DNA of 14,299 nucleotides, from assembly GCA_023269455.1 (NCBI GenBank), contig JAHFTG010000027.1:1-14299 (forward strand), read 5' to 3'. Source of the stretch: Opitutaceae bacterium (lineage in GTDB: Bacteria; Verrucomicrobiota; Verrucomicrobiia; Opitutales; Opitutaceae). The notes below the pieces were generated by a model. It was not told where the DNA came from. It saw only the letters and a list, made by a program, of their open reading frames with translations, and searched no databases. A program made the translations under genes and the position numbers. Below, in pieces: positions 1 to 6,822 of the stretch (positions are counted from its first letter, which is position 1; each line of letters begins with the position of its first letter).

Positions 1-7
1 GACGCCC

Positions 8-70
8 ATGCCCCGCATCGAAGTCTGCACCGAAATTGCCGCTCCTCTTGAGACGGTTTTCGAGGTCAGC
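8..70 (+). pseudogene. N-terminal remnant of an SRPBCC (START-like) protein
   Basis: The first 20 or so codons from the ATG at 8 read MPRIEVCTEIAAPLETVFEV, which resembles the usual opening of SRPBCC/polyketide-cyclase-like proteins (a first beta strand, then the 'EIAAP.E.VF' turn). Such proteins are normally about 150 residues. Here the similarity stops at about position 66-70, where a short direct repeat begins. The frame stays open to 229, but the rest is rich in R, S and K and looks non-coding. I read this as a 5' gene fragment cut off by a rearrangement. The assignment rests on about 20 residues recognised by eye, so it is tentative. Confidence 0.35.
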
Positions 71-94
71 CCAAAGGGAGGTCGGCCCAAAGGG
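69..94. repeat. 10-bp direct repeat with 16-bp period at a gene break
   Basis: GCCCAAAGGG occurs at 69-78 and again at 85-94, the second copy running on into GTCAGG (95-100). The repeat lies exactly where the SRPBCC-like reading frame loses family similarity. Sequences of the 'AAAGGGGTCAGG' kind are, as I recall, often found flanking REP-associated transposases, but no transposase is visible here. It may be a scar of such an element. Confidence 0.4.
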
Positions 95-279
95 GTCAGG
101 GCGAGTTTCGTCAATTTTCAAAGGAAGCACTCAAGGAAGGACTGGCCGTGTTTGCGTGTTTCCTGGGAGCACCGAGAAGCAGCCCGATCTCGCTCGCTCA
201 ACCGCCGCTTCGTTCTAGCTGACCGCTAGGGCGTTGTAGTTTGCGGTTTCTCTGTTGCACCCGGCGGAGGCTTTGCCTC

Positions 280-666
280 TCAAATCACCAAGGCCCCTGG
301 AATACCCTCGTCCATCGTGGCGAGTCTCGCGCCGTGAGCCTCCGCCACGTTGAGAAGATGCCCATCCGCCACAGCGGCGGCTGTTTTCACCCATCCTGGC
401 AAATCTTTGACGCGGCTCGCATCGGGCACAAAGGCAAGGCGGGCCTTTCCCGGCACAAATCCGGAGATAACCTTTTTCGCCGTCGCCATTTCGTTGATAT
501 ATTTTCCAAGCAAAGCGACACGCACAAAGCCCAGCTCCGTATGCGGGCACAAAAGAACCTCGTCCGACGCCGCAAGACCTCCCAGCCATTTTTCAGCCCG
601 CCCGTGTTCGCTATGGCCGGTGATCAAAGCCGCCAGCGCGATATTCACGTCGATCAGGTATTTCAC
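280..666 (-). CDS. vapC: VapC-type PIN-domain ribonuclease toxin
   Basis: A 128-residue PIN-domain protein, the usual size for a VapC toxin; the family cuts specific RNAs (often tRNA or rRNA) with Mg2+ and is held inactive by its antitoxin. The acidic metal-binding residues are in their expected places: Asp6 in YLIDVN, Glu44 in PHTELG, Asp101 in AVADGH and Asp119 in TMDEG. The start is a GTG (664-666 on the complement) that overlaps the TGA of the upstream antitoxin gene as GTGA, which implies translational coupling. No frame damage is seen, so the toxin should be functional. The RNA target cannot be read from sequence. Confidence 0.85.
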   Translation of the reverse strand: MKYLIDVNIALAALITGHSEHGRAEKWLGGLAASDEVLLCPHTELGFVRVALLGKYINEMATAKKVISGFVPGKARLAFVPDASRVKDLPGWVKTAAAVADGHLLNVAEAHGARLATMDEGIPGALVI

Positions 667-920
667 GGGAAATCCGCAAGCAGTTCCTTGACGCGGGCGG
701 AGGTCAATTCAGGGGTGCCGGGCGGTGTATGCACCACCAGAGAGCCCGTCACCTTTGAGCGGTGCAACTTGGGCGCGGGCGCGACCTTGGAAGTGGGCGT
801 CAAAACGATGTTCCCGCCGTTGACACGGCATGAGAATTTCATTCCCGGCTTTAACCCGAGCCGCCGCCTGGCACCTGATGGCAGAACGATCTGCCCCTTG
901 CTCGAAAGTGTCGTGGTCAT
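663..920 (-). CDS. vapB: AbrB/SpoVT-type antitoxin (VapB)
   Basis: An 85-residue protein whose first ~43 residues form an AbrB/MazE-like swapped-hairpin DNA-binding domain (LSSKGQIVLPSGARRRLGLK, then G-M-K-F, ending V-L-T-P). The remaining C-terminal half would wrap and neutralise the PIN toxin encoded directly downstream. The start ATG (918-920 on the complement) is the only sensible one, since the conserved domain begins at residue 4. By analogy with the family, VapB alone and VapBC together should repress their own promoter. A tandem octamer directly before the start codon is a candidate site. The pair sits between gene scraps, which fits a mobile module. Confidence 0.82.
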   Translation of the reverse strand: MTTTLSSKGQIVLPSGARRRLGLKPGMKFSCRVNGGNIVLTPTSKVAPAPKLHRSKVTGSLVVHTPPGTPELTSARVKELLADFP

Positions 921-936
921 GTCTTACTGTCTTACT
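921..936 (-). promoter_or_regulatory. Tandem octamer abutting the vapB start; possible operator
   Basis: On the coding strand of vapB the sequence is AGTAAGAC repeated twice without a gap, ending immediately at the ATG. A perfect 2 x 8 bp repeat at this spot could be an antitoxin operator or part of the translation start region. No convincing -10/-35 pair was identified. The function is inferred from position only. Confidence 0.35.
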
Positions 937-959
937 GGCTCCGGGAATGTCAAACGGCT

Positions 960-1091
960 TCATCCGCGCGGCCCTTCGCCGCTGATTCATCTGAAGCGAA
1001 TTGCCCCCTCCCCCTGTATCGCATCGTCGAAATCCCCGACGCCCTCGCCAAAGACAACGCCCGGAAACGGGATCTCGCTCGCTCACCCTGA
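960..1091 (+). pseudogene. Possible 3' tail of a lost gene
   Basis: In the frame ending with TGA at 1089-1091, roughly from 1014 on, the reading is LYRIVEIPDALAKDNARKRD followed by LARSP and stop. This looks like real protein rather than shadow sequence, and it stops 25 bp before the MYG1-family start. No start codon or upstream domain is visible, because the region before about 990 does not look coding. It may be the remnant C-terminus of a gene whose 5' part was lost when the vapBC segment arrived. The family was not recognised. Confidence 0.22.
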
Positions 1092-1116
1092 CGCCTTCCC
1101 TAGCCTCGGTCGCTTA

Positions 1117-1934
1117 ATGCCGCCCTTCACGACCATCCTCACCCACCCCGGCGGCGCGCACAAAGACGAGTTTCTCGCCTGCTGCGTCCTCCTCGCCGAA
1201 CACCCCGCGCCCATCGTCCGTCGTGAGCCCTCGCCCGCCGACCTCGCCGCTCCGGCTATCGCCGTCGTTGACGTCGGCCACGTTCACGATCCCTCGCTCA
1301 ACAACTTCGACCACCACCAGCTCCCGCGCGATCACGTCCCCACCTGCTCGCTCTCGCTCGTCCTCCAACACCTCGGACTCTACGAAGACGCCCGCCAGTT
1401 CTGCGACTGGCTGGAACCCGCCGAATGGTTCGATTGCCGCGGCCCCAACGACACCGCCCGCTGGCTCGGCGTCGAACGCGACATCGTCTTCAAGCTCAAC
1501 TCCCCCATCGACGGCACGCTTCTGCGCCGCTTCGCCCAGTCCGCGCAACTCGCGCCCGGCGACCCGCTCTGGGAAATAATGCGCCTCATCGGCGACGACC
1601 TGCTCACCTACGTCCGCTCGCTCCGCCAACGCCTCGACTTTATTGCCCGCCATGCAGAGCTCTGGCCACTCGACAGCTCTTCTGATTCCGCGTGCGCCCT
1701 CTTCCTCCCGCGCACCGATCCGCTCCCCGAAGATCCCACCGCCGGACTGGATCGCCACATCTCAAACCAAGGACTGAACCCCCGTATCATCGGAACCAGC
1801 GCCTCGATTTCACTCGCATCGCGGGCGAGCCCGACGTCCACTTCGCCCACGCCCGCGGTTTCGTCGCCAAGACCTCCGCGACCGATCCGCAGCGACTGCT
1901 CGCCCTGCTCCGCCTCTCCCTGATCCTCACCTGA
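1117..1934 (+). pseudogene. MYG1-family DHH nuclease, frameshifted near the C-terminus
   Basis: MYG1/UPF0160 proteins are DHH-superfamily metal-dependent nucleases; human MYG1 is a 3'-5' RNA exonuclease. Reading from ATG 1117, the N-terminus has the metal motif THPGGAHKDEF (His10, His15, Asp17), then VVDVG (Asp52) and the signature NFDHHQ (residues 63-68). From residue 1 to about 223 the frame fits the family. It then degrades to an S/P/R-rich string ending at 1923. The expected C-terminal block, including RLDFTRIAGEPDVHFAHARG and a following FVAKT, is found in the frame ending at the TGA of 1932-1934. The shift lies at about 1760-1800. The span of 818 bp is not a multiple of three and seems to lack part of the usual linker before that block. 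It is either a recent pseudogene or a sequencing indel. The start is well placed because the conserved strand begins at residue 5. Confidence 0.75.
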
Positions 1935-1952
1935 ATCGCGCTGCGGGGAAAA

Positions 1953-1975
1953 GGCGTGAACCCCGTCCTCACGCC
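1953..1975. other. Perfect 7-bp inverted repeat before the disaccharide operon
   Basis: GGCGTGA (1953-1959) pairs with TCACGCC (1969-1975) around a 9-nt loop, between the MYG1-family gene and the glycosyltransferase start at 2017. No T-run follows on either strand, so it is not a clear intrinsic terminator. It could be an operator or simply chance in GC-rich DNA. Confidence 0.25.
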
Positions 1976-2016
1976 CGGAGCGGGAACCAATCCCCCGATT
2001 TGGTATCCAAGCGCGC

Positions 2017-3354
2017 ATGCCAGCGCTTAAGTTGAAATCCAAACGTCCGCGCATCGCGATGGTCTCGACCCACGGCTACGTCGCGGCAAATCCTCCCCTC
2101 GGCGCGGCCGACACCGGCGGCCAGATCGTTTACGTCCTAGAACTCGCCAAAAAACTAGCCCAGTTGGGCTACGATGTGGACATCTGGACGCGCCGCTTCG
2201 AGAAGCAGCCCGAGATCGACATCGTCAACCCGCGCGTGCGCGTCATCCGCGCCCGCTGCGGCGGCGACGACTTCATCGCGAAGGAATATCTGCACCTGCA
2301 CCTCATGGAATGGTGCGAACACGCCCTGCGCTTCATCAAAAAGCACGGGCTCAAATACGAGTTTATCAACAGCCACTATTGGGACGCCGGCTGCGCGGGC
2401 CAGCGTCTCTCCGAAGCCTTGGGCGCCCCCCACGTCCACACGCCGCACTCCCTCGGCCTCTGGAAAAAACAACAGATGGAGACCGACTACCCCGAGCGCG
2501 CCAAAACATTCGAAAAAGAGTTCAACTTCTCCGAACGTATCAAGCACGAGACTATTCTCTACCGCACCTGCGCGCTCGTCGTCGCCACCACCCCGCCCCA
2601 ACTCGACATGATCACCGACGACTACGGCGTGCCCGCCGACCGCGTCCACATGATCCCACCCGGCTACGACGACAACCGCTTCTTCCCCGTCAGCGAAGCC
2701 TCGCGCCAGCTCATCCGCCGACGCCTCGGTTTTAAACAGCCGACCATTCTTGCGCTCGGGCGCCTCGCCACCAACAAAGGCTACGATCTGCTCATAAACG
2801 CCTTCTCGCTGGTGGCCAAACGCCAGCCAGACGTCATCCTCCACCTCGCCGTCGGCGGGCAAAAATTGGACGGCCACGAGAAACGCATTCTCACGGAACT
2901 AAAATCGCTCGTGAAGAAACTCGCCCTCGGCAAACGCGTGAAATTCTCCGGCTACATCGCCAATCAGGACCTCGCCGATTATTACCGCGCCTCCGATCTC
3001 TTCGTGCTCAGCAGCCGTTACGAACCCTTCGGCATGACCGCGATCGAAGCCATGGCCTGCGGCTGTCCGACCGTCATCACCATCCACGGCGGCCTTTTTC
3101 GAGCCGTGTCGTTTGGTCGCCACGCACTCTTCGGCGATCCCTTCGACAAGGAAGACCTTGGGATCATGATGCTCAAACCGTTCAAACATCCCAAGCTCTG
3201 GACCCGCCTGTCCCGCATGGGCGCGCACAAATCCCGCAGCCTCTTCACCTGGACCGGCATCGCCCAGCAACTCATCGGCCTCGTCGAGGGCCGCACCATG
3301 ATTAAGGCGCTCAACGACACCGAGTGGGAAGAACCCTGGAACGACGGCGACTAA
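2017..3354 (+). CDS. GT4 glycosyltransferase, sucrose-phosphate / mannosylfructose-phosphate synthase type
   Basis: A 445-residue GT-B retaining glycosyltransferase of family GT4 that should transfer a hexose from a sugar nucleotide to fructose-6-phosphate. Visible motifs are the glycine-rich acceptor loop GAADTGGQ (29-36), NSHYWDAG (118-125), TPHSLGLWK (142-150), the donor-phosphate loop GRLATNKG (248-255) and the EX7E motif from Glu336 to Glu344. The SHYWDAG and PHSLGxWK versions remind me more of Agrobacterium mannosylfructose-phosphate synthase than of plant or cyanobacterial sucrose-phosphate synthase (SPS), so the donor (UDP-glucose or GDP-mannose) is open. The phosphatase-containing gene starts 7 bp after its stop, and a fructokinase follows that, which supports a fructose-containing disaccharide product. 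The length matches the short bacterial form without a fused phosphatase. The start ATG lies 12 codons before the first beta strand. Confidence 0.85.
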   Translation: MPALKLKSKRPRIAMVSTHGYVAANPPLGAADTGGQIVYVLELAKKLAQLGYDVDIWTRRFEKQPEIDIVNPRVRVIRARCGGDDFIAKEYLHLHLMEWCEHALRFIKKHGLKYEFINSHYWDAGCAGQRLSEALGAPHVHTPHSLGLWKKQQMETDYPERAKTFEKEFNFSERIKHETILYRTCALVVATTPPQLDMITDDYGVPADRVHMIPPGYDDNRFFPVSEASRQLIRRRLGFKQPTILALGRLATNKGYDLLINAFSLVAKRQPDVILHLAVGGQKLDGHEKRILTELKSLVKKLALGKRVKFSGYIANQDLADYYRASDLFVLSSRYEPFGMTAIEAMACGCPTVITIHGGLFRAVSFGRHALFGDPFDKEDLGIMMLKPFKHPKLWTRLSRMGAHKSRSLFTWTGIAQQLIGLVEGRTMIKALNDTEWEEPWNDGD

Positions 3355-3361
3355 CACCTTC

Positions 3362-5455
3362 ATGCAGCCTCCCCACCCCATCCGGCTCTTCTGCACCGAC
3401 CTCGACGGCACCCTGCTTGGGAATCCCGAGGGCACCCGCCGCTTCGCCACCGCTTGGGCTGCGCTCCGCCCCCGCCTCCGGCCCCTGCTGGTCTATAACA
3501 GCGGCCGCCTCATCGACGACATCAAGGCCCTCGTCGCCGGCAGCGAGCTGCCCCCGCCCGACTACTACATAGGCGGAGTCGGCAGCCAGATCCACGACGT
3601 CCGCACCGACCGTCCGCTCGATGATTTCTCCGCCCATCTCTCCAACGACTGGGACCGAGCACGCGCCCACGCCATTGTCGCCGCCTTTCCAGGCGTGAAA
3701 CCGCAGCCGGATGAGTTTCAACATGCGTTCAAATCCAGCTGGTTCCTGGAAAACGCCCGCCCCGAACAACTCCGCGAACTGGGCAGTCAACTCATCCAGG
3801 CCGGCTTGGAAACCAGCCTCGTCTACTCCAGCCAGCGCGACCTCGACATCCTCCCGCGCAACGCGACCAAGGGCGGCGCCCTCCGCTGGCTCGCCGAGCG
3901 TCTCGGCATCCCCGCCGAACACATCCTGGTTGCCGGCGACACCGGCAACGACAGCTCCATGTTCCTCCTCCCCGGCGTGCGCGGCATCGTCGTCGAGAAC
4001 GCCCAGCCCGAGCTTTTCGAGGCCACCGTCGCACTTCCTTTTTACTGCTCACGCCTCGTCATGGCCGACGGCGTCCTCGACGGCCTCCGTCACTACGGTG
4101 TCCTCTCCGAGTTACCCTCCGCCCAGGCCTCCGGCCTTGCTGCCGACGAGATGGCCCCCGGTTTCCGCCTCCTCTTCACCGGCACCCGCCTCGGCCCGCT
4201 CGACGCCTCCGAAAAAAAATTCCTCCTCAGCGCCTACGATCACGCGCTCGAAGCCCTGAGAAAAAACATCACCCCGCTCGGTTTCTCCGCGTGCTCGCTC
4301 GCCGACAATCCCGTCACCGGCACCGACGCCAACTACCGCAGCGTCTGGGCCCGCGACGGCGGCATCACCATCATCAACACGATCGATCTCGACGATCCGG
4401 GAATCCGTGCCGCCCAGCGCGCCACCCTCGATACCCTGCTCAACGCCGCCTCCCCCAACGGCCAGATTCCCGCCAATGTGCGCATCGACGACGGCGTCCC
4501 GGACTACTCCGGCGTGGGCAACATCTGCTCCATCGACAGCGGCCTCTGGATCATCATCGCCTTCTACAACTACGTCGCCAAGACCGACGACCACGCCCTC
4601 CTCCGCGTCCACTCCGCCCGCCTCCAACGAGCGATGGACTGGCTCAGCGCACACGACAGCAACAACGACGGCCTCCTCGAAATCCCCGAGGCCGGCGACT
4701 GGACCGACCTCTTCGGCCGCTCCTACAACGTCCTCTACGACGAGGTGCTCTGGTTTCGCGCCAACGTCTGCTACGGCCGCCTGCTCGAGTTTCAAGGCAA
4801 CTACGAACGCGCGGCCGACTACCTCCGCTGGTCCCAGCAGATTCGCGCCCGCGTCCTCGCCGTTTTCTGGCCAAGCACGCTCACTCCCATCGCCGCCGGC
4901 CCGCACCGTTTCGCCGACCGCCAGTTCGGCCTCGGCGACACCCAATACCTGCTCGCCGAGATCACCCCCTTCGCCTTCAACTGGCGCTGCGACGTCTTCG
5001 GCAACGTCCTCGCCTTCCTCCTGAACCTTCTCGACGCAGACCGCGCCCGCACCGCCTTCCGCTTCATGTGGGGCTCCGGCGTCAACGAACCCTGGCCCGT
5101 CGCCAACCTCTATCCCGTCGTGCAGGCCGGCGACCCCGACTGGCGCCCCTACTACACCGTCAACCTCCTCAACCTCCCCCATCACTATCATAACGGCGGC
5201 ATCTGGCCCATGGTCGGCGGCATGTGGGTGCGCTTTATCCACCGCCTCGGCTTCCACGAAGTCGCCTGCCGCGAACTCCTCAAACTCGCCCGCCTCAACC
5301 AACTCGGCCGCGACCACGAATGGGAATTCAACGAATGGGCCCACGGCCTGACCGGACGCCCCATGGGAAAAGCCTACCAAGCCTGGTCCGCCGCCAGCTT
5401 CATCCGCGCCTGCCAGGAACTGGAGGCCGATCCCGCCCACCTCACGAACGACTGA
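3362..5455 (+). CDS. Bifunctional sucrose-phosphatase-like HAD / invertase-like glycoside hydrolase fusion
   Basis: A 697-residue two-domain protein. Residues 8-248 are a HAD phosphatase of the sucrose-phosphatase/MfpsB type: motif I CTDLDGT (Asp13, Asp15), motif II YNSGR (Ser47), Lys170 in ATKGGAL and motif IV AGDTGNDSSMF (Asp193, Asp197), followed by ENAQPEL. Residues ~265-685 form an (alpha/alpha)6-barrel hydrolase: SVWARDGG (Asp332), CSIDSGLW (389-396), EAGDWTD (443-449), LPHHYHNGGIWP (605-616) and EWEFNEWAHGLTG (653-665). The SIDSGLW and YHNGG blocks recall GH100 neutral/alkaline invertases, but the family could equally be GH63- or debranching-like. The HAD domain should dephosphorylate the disaccharide phosphate made by the upstream enzyme, and the second domain should act on a glycoside. 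No signal peptide is present, so it is cytosolic. It sits 7 bp after the glycosyltransferase gene and 17 bp before the kinase. Domain calls are firm; the second substrate is inferred. Confidence 0.82.
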   Translation: MQPPHPIRLFCTDLDGTLLGNPEGTRRFATAWAALRPRLRPLLVYNSGRLIDDIKALVAGSELPPPDYYIGGVGSQIHDVRTDRPLDDFSAHLSNDWDRARAHAIVAAFPGVKPQPDEFQHAFKSSWFLENARPEQLRELGSQLIQAGLETSLVYSSQRDLDILPRNATKGGALRWLAERLGIPAEHILVAGDTGNDSSMFLLPGVRGIVVENAQPELFEATVALPFYCSRLVMADGVLDGLRHYGVLSELPSAQASGLAADEMAPGFRLLFTGTRLGPLDASEKKFLLSAYDHALEALRKNITPLGFSACSLADNPVTGTDANYRSVWARDGGITIINTIDLDDPGIRAAQRATLDTLLNAASPNGQIPANVRIDDGVPDYSGVGNICSIDSGLWIIIAFYNYVAKTDDHALLRVHSARLQRAMDWLSAHDSNNDGLLEIPEAGDWTDLFGRSYNVLYDEVLWFRANVCYGRLLEFQGNYERAADYLRWSQQIRARVLAVFWPSTLTPIAAGPHRFADRQFGLGDTQYLLAEITPFAFNWRCDVFGNVLAFLLNLLDADRARTAFRFMWGSGVNEPWPVANLYPVVQAGDPDWRPYYTVNLLNLPHHYHNGGIWPMVGGMWVRFIHRLGFHEVACRELLKLARLNQLGRDHEWEFNEWAHGLTGRPMGKAYQAWSAASFIRACQELEADPAHLTND

Positions 5456-5472
5456 TCTCCGCTACCGCCACC

Positions 5473-6369
5473 GTGTCCGAATCCCCCCGCATTCTCTGTT
5501 TCGGCGAAATCCTCTGGGACTTCCTCCCCGAAGGACTGTTCGCCGGCGGTGCGCCCTTTAATGTCGGCTACCACCTCAAACAGCACGGAGTCGATGTCCG
5601 TCTCGTTTCCGCCATCGGCCGCGACCTGCTTGGCGAGGAGCTCCTTCGCCGCCTCCGCCACTGGAAAATGGATACGGAGCTCATCACCCGCCACAGCGGC
5701 CTGCCCACCGGCTATGTGCGGGCCACCTTCGGCGAAAAAGGCGACGCCGCCTACGACATAGTCGCCAGCGTCGCTTGGGACCAGATATTCGCAAACGAGG
5801 ACGTAACCCGCGCCGCGCTTGGGGCGCAGGCCCTCGTCTTCGGCTCCCTCGCCCAGCGCTCTCCCTTCAACCGCACCGTGCTCGACCGCATACTCACCGT
5901 GCTGCCTGCGGACGCCTGGCGCGTCTTCGACGTGAATCTGCGTCCGCCGCACGACGATCTCAATCTCGTGCGCAACCTCGCCTCGCGCGCCACCCTGCTC
6001 AAACTCAACTCCGCCGAAGCCGCCCGCCTCACCGACGGCGGCGACGAACACCCCGGGCGCGAGGAACACGACGCCCGCGAACTGGCCTCGCGTCACGGCA
6101 ACCGTTACGTGTGCGTGACCGCCGGCGCCCGCGGGGCCGGTTTGCTGCACGATTCAATCTGGCATTGGGAAAACGGTCGCCCGGTGGACGTCGCCGATAC
6201 CGTCGGCGCCGGCGATTCCTTCCTCGCGGCTTTGCTCACCCGACTCCTCCAAAGTCGTCTCTCGCCAAAAGAATGCCTCGCCCGGGCTTGCCGCTTGGGC
6301 GAATGGGTCGCGTCCCGACGCGGCGCGACCCCTTCTTACAACGGAGCCGCCTCGCATCTGATCCGGTGA
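5473..6369 (+). CDS. PfkB-family sugar kinase, probable fructokinase
   Basis: A 298-residue ribokinase/PfkB-family kinase using ATP. The N-terminal beta strand and substrate loop read ILCFGEILWDFLPEG and FAGGAPFNVGYHL (residues 7-35). The C-terminal PfkB signature is DTVGAGDSF (242-250) with catalytic Asp248. GEILWD and GGAPFN are typical of bacterial fructokinases. I chose the GTG at 5473 because it lies 17 bp after the preceding stop and six codons before the conserved strand; the frame is open further upstream but overlaps the fusion gene. In context it would re-phosphorylate fructose released by the fused hydrolase, giving back the acceptor of the glycosyltransferase; Agrobacterium mannosylfructose loci also carry a fructokinase. 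Hexose specificity is inferred. Confidence 0.87.
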   Translation: MSESPRILCFGEILWDFLPEGLFAGGAPFNVGYHLKQHGVDVRLVSAIGRDLLGEELLRRLRHWKMDTELITRHSGLPTGYVRATFGEKGDAAYDIVASVAWDQIFANEDVTRAALGAQALVFGSLAQRSPFNRTVLDRILTVLPADAWRVFDVNLRPPHDDLNLVRNLASRATLLKLNSAEAARLTDGGDEHPGREEHDARELASRHGNRYVCVTAGARGAGLLHDSIWHWENGRPVDVADTVGAGDSFLAALLTRLLQSRLSPKECLARACRLGEWVASRRGATPSYNGAASHLIR

Positions 6370-6391
6370 GACCGGTCAGCCGACTTCGCCC

Positions 6392-6673
6392 TCAGGCTCG
6401 CGGAGCGGTTTCGGTTCCCATCTCCGCCCCCGACTGCTCGACTCGCTTTTCGGCAACAACCATGTCGCGCACGAGCGCATGGTATTTTTCGTGCGGCAAA
6501 GTTGCCCACGCCATCCGAGCAAGATAGGCCCCGCCGATCATCATCATCACCGCGCCCATCACCGTCAGCCAAAGCAACCGGGTTTCGGATCCCACCGCAT
6601 CCATCGCAAAACGGGGCAATACCTCCATCACAAAACCCATCCCGAAAAATCCGATCACGTTAGGCAAATTCAT
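6392..6673 (-). CDS. Small two-helix membrane protein, unknown function
   Basis: A 93-residue hypothetical protein. An N-terminal hydrophobic stretch (residues ~5-22) and a second one (~33-58, LLWLTVMGAVMMMIGGAYLA and on) suggest two membrane helices. A charged tail with EKYHALVRDMVVAEKRVEQ may form a helix or coiled coil in the cytosol. The ATG at 6673 is preceded by GGAGGT only one base away, too close for ideal spacing, so the exact start is uncertain. It follows the sepiapterin-reductase-like gene on the same strand after a 149-bp gap and converges with the kinase gene (22 bp apart). Membership of the pterin operon is possible but unproven. No family recognised. Confidence 0.6.
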   Translation of the reverse strand: MNLPNVIGFFGMGFVMEVLPRFAMDAVGSETRLLWLTVMGAVMMMIGGAYLARMAWATLPHEKYHALVRDMVVAEKRVEQSGAEMGTETAPRA

Positions 6674-6803
6674 ACCTCCGTCTTGCTCGACGCATGCCAA
6701 CGCCTGCGGATGTTTCCCATGTCTCGACGACAACACCTTAACAACCGGCACACTTTGTTCCGTTTTTAGTTTCCTGCAAAACGCACGCTTCCGCGCTCGG
6801 GCT

Positions 6804-6820
6804 GCTTGCAACCTGCAAGC
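6804..6820 (-). other. 7-bp hairpin just after the sepiapterin-reductase-like stop
   Basis: GCTTGCA (6804-6810) and TGCAAGC (6814-6820) pair perfectly around a 3-nt loop, two bases past the stop codon of the minus-strand SDR gene. No U-run follows directly; the nearest T4 is about 20 nt on. It may be a weak terminator or an mRNA 3'-end stabiliser separating the pterin genes from the small membrane protein. Confidence 0.35.
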
Positions 6821-6822
6821 CG

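Noticed and set aside
267..279. Short GAGGC-GCCTC hairpin at the end of vapC as a terminator
   Set aside because: The stem is 5 bp with no U-run after it, too weak to call.
241..1923. A single 560-codon open frame on the plus strand
   Set aside because: Only the part from 1117 has protein family similarity. The upstream part is antisense to vapBC and is open only because the DNA is GC-rich.
4112..5440. Long minus-strand open frame opposite the fusion gene
   Set aside because: It is an antisense shadow with Val/Glu/Gly/Ala-rich low-complexity text and no motif, while the plus strand carries clear HAD and hydrolase motifs.
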